Positions 1 through 4,465 of a DNA stretch of 5,466 nucleotides are shown one piece after another (within the stretch, counting starts at the first letter, position 1; the number at the start of each line of letters is the position of its first letter). The notes below the pieces were generated by a model, which saw only the letters and a program-made list of their open reading frames with translations, did no database searches and was not told where the DNA came from. The position numbers were made by a program, and so were the translations under genes. This DNA comes from Chloroflexota bacterium. Its GTDB lineage: Bacteria > Chloroflexota > Dehalococcoidia > Lucifugimonadales > UBA1127. Location of the stretch: assembly GCA_028873745.1 (NCBI GenBank), contig JAPPNT010000014.1, positions 1 to 5,466 on the forward strand. Direction: 5' to 3'.

Positions 1-445
1 CAACAAGGGAGGCCTCGCGGGCATCGGCCTCGGGGACGACGACGCGGCGGAAGCCTTCCTGCCGAGCGAGGTCAACCATGGGGAGGATGCCGTTGGTGTG
101 GCGCAGCAGGCCGTCGAGGGCGAGTTCGCCGAGGAGAGCAGTGTCGGAGAGGTCGGCGGAGACCTGGCCGGTGCTCAGGAGGACGCCGACGGCGATGGCG
201 AGGTCATACGCGGGGCCTTCTTTCCTGAGGTCAGCGGGGGCAAGGTTTACGGTGACTCGACGCAGGGGGAAGTCGCAGCCGCAGTTGCGGACGGCGGCGC
301 GAACGCGCTCCCGGGACTCCTGGACAGCTTTGTCGCCAAGGCCAACAACGGTGACGGAGGGCAGCCCCGGAGAGATGTCCACCTCTACCTCTATTATCCG
401 TCCTTCCAACCCGAGCACCGCACACGTGTAGACCTTGGCCAGCAT
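1..445 (-). CDS. comM: ComM/YifB family Mg-chelatase-like protein, N-terminal part (C-terminus beyond the left edge)
   Basis: Reading the minus strand from an ATG at 445 gives 148 uninterrupted residues to the window edge, with no stop. It starts MLAKVYTCAVLGLEG and carries the family's conserved blocks in order: ISPGLPSVTVVGLGDKAVQE (about residues 26-45), ESRERVRAAVRNCG, VTVNLAPADLRKEGPAYDLA (about 78-97), LLGELALDG (about 119-127) and GILPMVDLAR. This is the Lon-protease-like N-terminal domain of ComM/YifB. The AAA+ Mg-chelatase domain and C-terminal domain, expected downstream for a protein of about 500 residues, lie outside the window. In naturally competent bacteria ComM is a hexameric helicase that promotes branch migration during integration of transformed DNA; the family is widespread, so competence should not be assumed here. 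An AGGA box lies seven bases before the ATG. The gene is divergent from the DUF6176-like gene and has its own candidate promoter. The family assignment is very secure. Confidence 0.96.
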   Translation of the reverse strand, partial: MLAKVYTCAVLGLEGRIIEVEVDISPGLPSVTVVGLGDKAVQESRERVRAAVRNCGCDFPLRRVTVNLAPADLRKEGPAYDLAIAVGVLLSTGQVSADLSDTALLGELALDGLLRHTNGILPMVDLARQEGFRRVVVPEADAREASLV

Positions 446-474
446 GGGGGATTCCTGTCTTGCGGGATGGAGAC

Positions 475-504
475 ATGATACGGATGCGGGAGCTCTCCAT
501 TCAA
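475..504 (-). promoter_or_regulatory. Candidate sigma70-type promoter for comM
   Basis: On the minus strand TTGAAT (499-504) and TATCAT (475-480) are separated by 18 bases. The -35 matches the consensus at 4 of 6 positions and the -10 at 5 of 6. Transcription would start near 468, about 23 bases before the comM ATG, leaving room for its AGGA box. Called from sequence pattern only. Confidence 0.5.
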
Positions 505-527
505 GAGAAGAATTGCGGTGTTTGCGC

Positions 528-556
528 TTGACACTCCGGCGGGACGCGAATAGTTT
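528..556 (+). promoter_or_regulatory. Candidate sigma70-type promoter for the DUF6176-like gene
   Basis: A perfect TTGACA (528-533) is followed after exactly 17 bases by TAGTTT (551-556), a weak -10 with 3 of 6 matches. Transcription would begin near 563. This leaves about 42 bases before the GTG start at 606 but only about 12 before the ATG at 576, which supports the GTG start. It sits back to back with the comM promoter, 23 bases away. Confidence 0.5.
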
Positions 557-595
557 TCACCCATCGTAGACCACCATGGCCAGGGAAACAGCCTC

Positions 596-600
596 GGAGG
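596..600 (+). promoter_or_regulatory. Ribosome binding site that selects the GTG start at 606
   Basis: GGAGG at 596-600 lies five bases before GTG 606. The in-frame ATG at 576 has no purine-rich sequence upstream. The site therefore lies inside the longer reading frame and argues against the ATG. Confidence 0.65.
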
Positions 601-605
601 GACGT

Positions 606-998
606 GTGGCCAGCGTAGCATTCATAGCGCCAGTGCTGCCGGGCAAGCTGGATGCGTGGAAGGCGTTCCACGATCAACTGGACGGGCCGCGTCGCCGGGA
701 CTTCGAGGAGCAGCAGCGACGGCTGGGGCTGGTGCGCCATCGCGTGTGGCTGCAGGAGACCTTGGAGGGGCCGGTGGCACTGGTGGTGCAGGAGGGCGAG
801 GAGCCGGAACGGGGGCGGGCTATCCTGGCGGCGTCGACGCACCCCTTCGACGCGTGGTTCAAGGAGCAGATCAAAGAGCTTCACGGCATCGACCTATCCG
901 AGCCGCCGGGCGAGTCCCCAGTGACGCTGTTCGTGGACTACCTGGAGCAGGCCGGGCACCGGGGGCCGGAGTACGACCTGCCGGACTTCAACGCGTAG
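606..998 (+). CDS. DUF6176-like small protein of unknown function
   Basis: A 130-residue soluble protein with no signal peptide or membrane segment. It begins with a hydrophobic strand and VLPGK loop (residues 4-14), then a helix with DGPRRRDFEEQQRRLGLVR (about 26-44), a strand VWLQET (47-52), a hydrophobic strand VALVVQ (57-62) and ASTHPFDAWFKEQIKELHGI (76-95). The order PGK, GPRR.(D/E)(F/Y), RLGI/L, VWLQ.T and PFD.WF matches, from memory, proteins annotated DUF6176, which look like small alpha/beta-barrel (ABM-like) folds. No biochemical function is known to me and none is inferred. The start was set at GTG 606 because GGAGG precedes it by five bases and because family members begin a few residues before the first strand; the ATG at 576 would add ten residues (MARETASEGR) without a ribosome site. 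It is a single-gene unit, divergent from comM and convergent with the regulator gene. It is certainly coding; the family name is moderately sure. Confidence 0.85.
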   Translation: MASVAFIAPVLPGKLDAWKAFHDQLDGPRRRDFEEQQRRLGLVRHRVWLQETLEGPVALVVQEGEEPERGRAILAASTHPFDAWFKEQIKELHGIDLSEPPGESPVTLFVDYLEQAGHRGPEYDLPDFNA

Positions 999-1025
999 TC
1001 GCCCATCCCCTGGGGGTAGGGGCAG

Positions 1026-1052
1026 GCCCTTCGACGGGCTCAGGGCGAACGG
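1026..1052. repeat. REP-like palindromic repeat, copy 1
   Basis: This 27-base element begins GCCCTTCGACGGGCTCAGGG and ends CGAACGG, with TTCG and CGAA able to pair. It matches 4388-4414 in the same orientation at 25 of 27 positions. It lies in the gap between the convergent DUF6176-like and DtxR-like genes. Similar CCCTTCGACAAGCTCAGGG-type repeats are scattered through intergenic regions of several GC-rich bacterial groups. Immediately upstream is a GGGGTAGGGGCAGG stretch (1013-1026) that recurs after the lipoprotein gene. Confidence 0.7.
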
Positions 1053-1110
1053 GGGGCAACCACGAGACTTGTCCCTGCGACCGGGTGGGGTTGGGGGCGT
1101 GCGCCATGGA

Positions 1111-1128
1111 CACCGGCTTCCGCCGGTG
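1111..1128. repeat. Short hairpin between convergent genes, possible weak terminator
   Basis: CACCGGC (1111-1117) pairs with GCCGGTG (1122-1128) around a four-base loop, giving a seven-pair GC-rich stem. There is no T-run on either side, so intrinsic termination is doubtful. It is the only clear simple stem near the 3' ends of the two genes facing each other here, so it may aid termination or mRNA end stability. Confidence 0.3.
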
Positions 1129-1146
1129 AAACGGGGAGGGTCGCCG

Positions 1147-1893
1147 CTACGCATTCCCCCCCGCGCCGTTTGCCGTCCCGTTGCGGAGCCAGACGAAGCG
1201 TGCCGCGTCGTAACCCATCGAGCTTTCGCAGGTGTCCGTGTTGAAGACGAGGACGCCGCGGAACTTGCTCTGCTCCGTTACGCGCAGCCGGGCGCCCGGC
1301 ATGACCCCACAGCCGATGAGGAAGGCGAGGAGCTGGGCGTCCTCCTCGGGGATGCGGTCGACGACGTACTCTTTGCCCTCGGAGGCGTCCGCCAGGCAGA
1401 CCTCATTGTCCTTCGCAGCCTTGGGCGCGTTGCCGGGGATGGGGCGCCCGAAGGGGTTGGTTGCCGGTCGGCCGAGCCGCTCCTGAATGCACTCCTCCAG
1501 GTCGGGGGAGATGGCGTGCTCGAGACGGTGGGCCTCGATGTGGGCGCGGGCGATGTCGAGGCCAAGGATGTCGACGACGAGGCGCTCGGCGAGGCGGTGG
1601 CGGCGGACGATGGACTCGGCCGCGGCTTCGCCACGCGTCGTGAGCTCGACCTCCTTGTTGGGCTGGATGGTGACGAGGCCTTCCTTCTGCATGCGGCGGA
1701 GCATGCCGAGGATGGAGGGCAGGGAGGTGCCGACGCCTTCCTCGCGGGGCAAGCGCCGGATGAAGTCAGTCAGGTTGCCTGCGCTGGGGCGAAGGCCCTC
1801 CTCGCGGAGCTTGTACAGGGACTGCAGGTAGTTCTCGGCGATGTTGGAGATGCGGTCGTGGGCGCCGGTCCGTCGCCGGGTTGATGTCGTCAT
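1147..1893 (-). CDS. DtxR/MntR-family metal-dependent transcriptional repressor
   Basis: A 248-residue cytoplasmic DNA-binding protein, close to the usual 210-240 of three-domain DtxR members. Residues 14-85 form the winged helix (ISNIAENYLQSLYKLREEG, then SLPSILGMLRRMQKEGLVTI, then wing and LTTRGE). Residues 89-140 are the metal-binding and dimerization domain (RRHRLAERLVVDILGL, EAHRLEHAIS). Residues about 163-236 resemble the SH3-like/FeoA C-terminal domain (LADASEGKEYVVDRIPEED, CGVMPGARLRV). By alignment the ancillary metal ligands of DtxR, His79, Glu83 and His98, are kept as His99, Glu103 and His118. In the primary site Glu105 and His106 are kept (Glu125, His126), while Cys102 is His122 and Met10 is Asn21. 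About six extra residues (PREEGV region, 49-54) sit in the helix-turn-helix. ATG 1893 has GGAAGGGG six bases upstream. Such proteins repress iron or manganese uptake genes when metal-loaded. It is divergent from the solute-binding lipoprotein, a plausible target. The effector metal is not decided. Confidence 0.95.
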   Translation of the reverse strand: MTTSTRRRTGAHDRISNIAENYLQSLYKLREEGLRPSAGNLTDFIRRLPREEGVGTSLPSILGMLRRMQKEGLVTIQPNKEVELTTRGEAAAESIVRRHRLAERLVVDILGLDIARAHIEAHRLEHAISPDLEECIQERLGRPATNPFGRPIPGNAPKAAKDNEVCLADASEGKEYVVDRIPEEDAQLLAFLIGCGVMPGARLRVTEQSKFRGVLVFNTDTCESSMGYDAARFVWLRNGTANGAGGNA

Positions 1894-1908
1894 CGGATAC
1901 CCCTTCCG

Positions 1909-1967
1909 GTCATGGCTGCCGGTTCGCCCCTGCTACAGTCACCGCCGGTCTCGAACGTTGCCATGAC
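1909..1967. promoter_or_regulatory. Spaced inverted repeat in the divergent regulator/lipoprotein promoter region
   Basis: GTCATGGC (1909-1916) and its exact reverse complement GCCATGAC (1960-1967) are separated by 43 bases. A second nested pair, GTTCG (1922-1926) and CGAAC (1952-1956), lies inside. The right arm covers most of the lipoprotein gene's proposed -35, and the left arm lies just upstream of the repressor's ribosome site. Center-to-center spacing is 51 bp, nearly five helical turns. It could be paired operator half-sites or coincidence: an 8-bp match of this kind is not rare in a region this size. It does not resemble the classic DtxR box. Confidence 0.3.
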
Positions 1968-1991
1968 TTTCACCCGTATGAACCATATAAT
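1963..1991 (+). promoter_or_regulatory. Candidate sigma70-type promoter for the solute-binding lipoprotein
   Basis: A perfect TATAAT (1986-1991) is preceded at 17 bases by ATGACT (1963-1968), which matches the -35 consensus at 4 of 6. Transcription would start near 1998, about 54 bases before the TTG start. The short AT-rich patch stands out in a GC-rich window. It also lies within the open frame that extends upstream of the gene, showing that extension is not translated. Confidence 0.6.
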
Positions 1992-2040
1992 ACAACCGCG
2001 CCACAGCCTTCAACCAGCGCGCACCTCCAACCCATACGTA

Positions 2041-2046
2041 GAGGAG
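2041..2046 (+). promoter_or_regulatory. Ribosome binding site that selects the TTG start at 2052
   Basis: GAGGAG at 2041-2046 lies five bases before TTG 2052. The TTG begins the positively charged N-region of a complete lipoprotein signal peptide, so site and signal peptide agree on the start. Confidence 0.75.
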
Positions 2047-2051
2047 TCCAC

Positions 2052-3788
2052 TTGCGAATCTTGACCCAGCTTTCGCTGCGGCGGTCTCTTCCTGCGGCGC
2101 TCGTAGTTGTCGCTCTTGTCATGGCCGCCTGCGGCGACGAAGAATCGAGCGAGGTTGAACTGATGCCCGCAGAGCAGGCGACGCCCGTCGCAATGCCGGT
2201 GATACCCACACCGGCGCCGACGGTTGCCTCGAACGAGCCGCAGTATGGCGGCACACTGCTGCGGGCGCATGCGACGGACCCGGCGGGGTTTGACCCGGTG
2301 CAGGACACGTCGATTGCTGCGCTGGACCTCATCGCGCCGATCTACTCGCAGCTCCTGCGCGTCGACGTGGAGGCCGGCGGCGGGGCGCTTCGGCCGGAGC
2401 TGGCCGAGCGGTGGGAAGTGGGGGCCGACGGGAGGTCGATCACCTTCCACCTGCGGCAGGGGGTGCAGTGGCACGACGGGCAGCCGTTCATCGCGGACGA
2501 CGTGGCGGCGCATTTCAACCGGGTGATCTCGCCGCCGCAGGGGTTGTTCTCGAGCCAGCGCGCGCCGTTCCTCGACGTCGTCGACATCTCGGCGCCGGAC
2601 GCGTCGACGGTCGTGTTCCGCACGGGCAACCCGAGCGCGGGGCTGCTGCGGAGCTTCGCGGGCGGGCACTACATGGTCGTCTCCAAGCACGTCATGGAGC
2701 GGGAGACGGCGGACGACCCTCGCGGGCTGCGGAGCAACCCGGAAGCGCTGGTCGGCACGGGACCGTTCACGTTCGCCGAGTACAACCAGGGGAGCAATTT
2801 TCGCGTCGAGCGGAACCCGGACTACTGGGACGAGGGGAAGCCGTACCTGGACGGCATCGAGTTCTTCATCATGAAGGACTCGGCGGCGCGGTTTGCGGCG
2901 CTGGTCACGGGCCGCGTGCACACGACGCCCTCGGGGACGGCGAGCCTGACGCCGACGCAGGCTCGGCAGGCACGGCAGGACTACAGCGAGGCCGTCGAGG
3001 TGGTGGAGGCGCGGGGGCCGTTCTGGATGGGGGCAGCGTTCAACGCGGAGCGGCCGCCCTTCGACGACGCGCGAGTGCGGCAGGCGCTCTCGCTGGCCGT
3101 CGACCGGGCGGCGTACCTGACGCTGGTGACGGGCGGCGAGGGCGGCGTCGGGATGACGGCAGGGTTCAGCCCGCCGGGGACGGCGCTTGGGTTGCCGACG
3201 GAGCAGCTCCTCGACCTGCCGGGGTATGGCGACGACAAGGACGCGGACATCGAGCGGGCGCACGAGCTGCTGGCGGAGGCGGGCCTCGCGGGCGGGTTCT
3301 CGACCTCCATCATGGTGCGGAGCGACGTGCCGGTGTGGGTGAACAGCGCGCTGTTCTTCCAGGACCAATGGCGGATGCTGGGGCTGGACGTGCAGGTGGA
3401 CCAGGCGGAGTTCGGGGCGTCTATCGGGCGGATGCTGCAGGGGGATTTCGACGTGCGCATCGGCGGGGTGGCGTTCAACACGACGGACCCGGACCACTAC
3501 CTATGGGCGCACTTCACCACGGGCGGGCCCAACAACCTTCGGTACGCGACGGACGCGGAGACGGACCGGCTGCTGGAGGCGCAACGGGTGGAGCTCGACC
3601 CGGAGCGTCGGCGGTCGCTGGCGCACGAGGCAGAGACGCGGCTGCTGACGGAGGTTGTACCGGCGGTGGTGGGGCACTACGCGGTGTACCTGTACGGCGT
3701 TCGGAAAGAGGTGCGGGGTTGGACGCCGCGGGACTTCATGCTCTACAACCAGTCTCGGTGGGACGACGTTTGGCTGCGGGAGGGGTAG
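2052..3788 (+). CDS. ABC transporter family-5 substrate-binding lipoprotein (DppA/OppA/NikA type)
   Basis: A 578-residue exported lipoprotein that would capture a solute outside the cell and deliver it to an ABC permease. From TTG 2052 the signal peptide is complete: RILTQLSLRR, a hydrophobic core PAALVVVALV, then lipobox MAAC with Cys27 as the lipidated residue. Residues 28-62 are a Pro/Thr/Ala-rich linker. The SBP_bac_5 domain follows with its usual marks: YGGTLLRAHATDPAGFDP (65-82), LRPELAERWEVGADGRS and the signature ITFHLRQGVQWHDGQPF (113-146), then VGTGPF, NPDYWDEGKPYLDGI, and FDDARVRQALSLAVDR. Length suits the family. The ligand cannot be read from sequence; the family binds peptides, but also nickel, metallophores, sugars and other small molecules. 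No permease or ATPase gene is adjacent, so it is an orphan binding protein within this window. It diverges from a DtxR-like gene, hinting at metal control. The open frame back to 1881 contains the promoter and is rejected. Confidence 0.96.
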   Translation: MRILTQLSLRRSLPAALVVVALVMAACGDEESSEVELMPAEQATPVAMPVIPTPAPTVASNEPQYGGTLLRAHATDPAGFDPVQDTSIAALDLIAPIYSQLLRVDVEAGGGALRPELAERWEVGADGRSITFHLRQGVQWHDGQPFIADDVAAHFNRVISPPQGLFSSQRAPFLDVVDISAPDASTVVFRTGNPSAGLLRSFAGGHYMVVSKHVMERETADDPRGLRSNPEALVGTGPFTFAEYNQGSNFRVERNPDYWDEGKPYLDGIEFFIMKDSAARFAALVTGRVHTTPSGTASLTPTQARQARQDYSEAVEVVEARGPFWMGAAFNAERPPFDDARVRQALSLAVDRAAYLTLVTGGEGGVGMTAGFSPPGTALGLPTEQLLDLPGYGDDKDADIERAHELLAEAGLAGGFSTSIMVRSDVPVWVNSALFFQDQWRMLGLDVQVDQAEFGASIGRMLQGDFDVRIGGVAFNTTDPDHYLWAHFTTGGPNNLRYATDAETDRLLEAQRVELDPERRRSLAHEAETRLLTEVVPAVVGHYAVYLYGVRKEVRGWTPRDFMLYNQSRWDDVWLREG

Positions 3789-3812
3789 GGGCAGGGCAAC
3801 TTACGAAAAACA

Positions 3813-3843
3813 GGAAAGCCCAACCGAAGATGTTGGGCTTTCT
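3813..3843. terminator. Intrinsic terminator serving convergent genes, strongest on the minus strand
   Basis: AAAGCCCAAC (3815-3824) pairs perfectly with GTTGGGCTTT (3832-3841) around a seven-base loop; G3814-C3842 and a G-U pair extend the stem. On the minus strand the stem is followed by CCTG and five T residues, a good intrinsic terminator for the helical-protein gene that ends at 3864. On the plus strand, 25 bases after the lipoprotein stop, the following bases are only moderately T-rich, so it probably works in both directions with unequal strength. Confidence 0.85.
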
Positions 3844-3863
3844 CCATTTCTGAGAACGGACGG

Positions 3864-4307
3864 CTACTGACGCGGGGTGAAGTCAAGCTGAGGGTTGGGG
3901 TGGTCTGGGAGCTTCCAGACCAGGTAGCCCTTGCGGAACTCGTCGTGGTACTCGTTGGCGCGGCGGGTGGCGTTGTGGTAGGCGGCCTCGAAGGACTCGA
4001 AGTCCTCGTGGCCAAGCGCGGCTTCCACCGGGCCAAGGTCCTGCTCGATGAAGGTGTTGATGGCGTCGGCGTAGCGGGGGCGCGTCTGGTTGCCCTTCTG
4101 CATGAGGGTGATGGCCTCGCCGAGCTCAAACTTGGCCATGACCCAGTTGGCCTCTTTGGCGGCGTAGTACACGTTCCACCAGCGGTCGCCGATCATGGGC
4201 ATGAAGATGGCGAGGCCGGGCTGCAGCGTGGCGAGCTCATCCATGGTGAAGTGGCGGTGGCCGTTGAAGCCCAGGGGCCCCTGCTGATCCTGCTGTTCCT
4301 GGGTCAC
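3864..4307 (-). CDS. Small helical protein of unknown function next to the ring-hydroxylating oxygenase
   Basis: I do not recognise a named family. From GTG 4307 the product is 147 residues, without signal peptide or membrane segment: a Gln-rich N-terminus (QEQQDQQ), then what look like four amphipathic helices (about 22-39, 41-71, 76-99, 101-126) and a Pro-rich tail ending DFTPRQ. Conserved-looking patches are DRWWNVYYAAKEANWVMAKFEL (41-62 region), RPRYADAI, DLGPVEAAL and ANEYHDEFRKGYLVWKLP. The pattern recalls, from memory, small four-helix proteins ending in CNACH followed by a hydrophobic strand and Pro; here the heme-type Cys residues are absent and NEYH (118-121) stands in their place. 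The start was chosen because GGAGG lies five bases before the GTG. Longer frames from ATG 4349, 4367 or 4451 lack ribosome sites, and the longest translates a palindromic repeat. It is codirectional with the oxygenase gene 158 bp upstream and ends at a strong terminator. Coding status is secure; function is unknown. Confidence 0.85.
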   Translation of the reverse strand: MTQEQQDQQGPLGFNGHRHFTMDELATLQPGLAIFMPMIGDRWWNVYYAAKEANWVMAKFELGEAITLMQKGNQTRPRYADAINTFIEQDLGPVEAALGHEDFESFEAAYHNATRRANEYHDEFRKGYLVWKLPDHPNPQLDFTPRQ

Positions 4308-4312
4308 GATGT

Positions 4313-4317
4313 CCTCC
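4313..4317 (-). promoter_or_regulatory. Ribosome binding site that selects the GTG start at 4307
   Basis: On the minus strand GGAGG (4313-4317) lies five bases before GTG 4307, the same spacing as at the other two non-ATG starts in the window. No comparable site precedes the in-frame ATGs at 4349, 4367 or 4451. Confidence 0.6.
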
Positions 4318-4387
4318 CATGTGTGCGGTCGGTTTTCTTCCGAGGGCATAGTAGGCAGCGATGCCATCGGCGTCAACCGAGGGGGAC

Positions 4388-4414
4388 GCCCTTCGGCAGG
4401 CTCAGGGCGAACGG
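4388..4414. repeat. REP-like palindromic repeat, copy 2
   Basis: This is the same 27-base element as at 1026-1052, beginning GCCCTTCGGCAGGCTCAGGG, with two substitutions. It lies in the 158-bp gap between the oxygenase and helical-protein genes, five bases from a longer perfect palindrome. Confidence 0.7.
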
Positions 4415-4419
4415 TCTTC

Positions 4420-4447
4420 GTAGGGGCGATTCGCCAATCGCCCCTAC
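4420..4447. repeat. Perfect 12-bp inverted repeat, intergenic palindromic element
   Basis: GTAGGGGCGATT (4420-4431) and its exact reverse complement (4436-4447) flank the four-base loop CGCC. Transcribed from the minus strand it would form a strong hairpin 19 bases after the oxygenase stop codon. No T-run follows, so it is more likely a repeat element or an mRNA-stabilising stem than a classic terminator. GTAGGGGC also occurs at 1016-1023 and 3785-3792, so the arm seems to belong to a repeat family of this genome. Confidence 0.8.
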
Positions 4448-4465
4448 CCAATCATCAGGGACGGG

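Noticed and set aside
98..478. Plus-strand open frame of 126 codons
   Set aside because: It is antisense to the clear ComM coding frame, which explains the region with conserved family blocks; GC-rich DNA gives long shadow frames.
1069..1884. Plus-strand open frame of 271 codons
   Set aside because: It is antisense to the DtxR-family gene; its Ala/Gly/Asp/Glu-rich composition is that of a shadow frame and no family is recognisable.
1957..1991. TTGCCA as the -35 for the lipoprotein promoter
   Set aside because: It lies 22 bases from TATAAT, too far; ATGACT at 17 bases is a better partner.
1976..1993. GTAT/ATAC dyad around the -10 as a DtxR-type operator
   Set aside because: The arms are only four bases and do not match the DtxR or MntR box; too weak to call.
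1881..2051. N-terminal 57-residue extension of the lipoprotein frame
   Set aside because: It contains the TATAAT promoter, overlaps the start of the divergent repressor gene, and would bury the signal peptide; the TTG at 2052 has its own ribosome site.
2010..3497. Minus-strand open frame of 495 codons and plus-strand frame 2411-3853 of 480 codons
   Set aside because: Both overlap the well-supported solute-binding lipoprotein in other frames and have the Arg/Gly/Ala-rich composition of shadows.
1026..4447. CRISPR array or complete insertion sequence
   Set aside because: The repeats are only two REP-like copies far apart with no regular spacers, and no transposase frame is present.
4308..4451. 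N-terminal extension of the helical protein to ATG 4451
   Set aside because: Residues near its beginning are a translation of the palindrome and REP-like repeat, and no ribosome site precedes the upstream ATGs.
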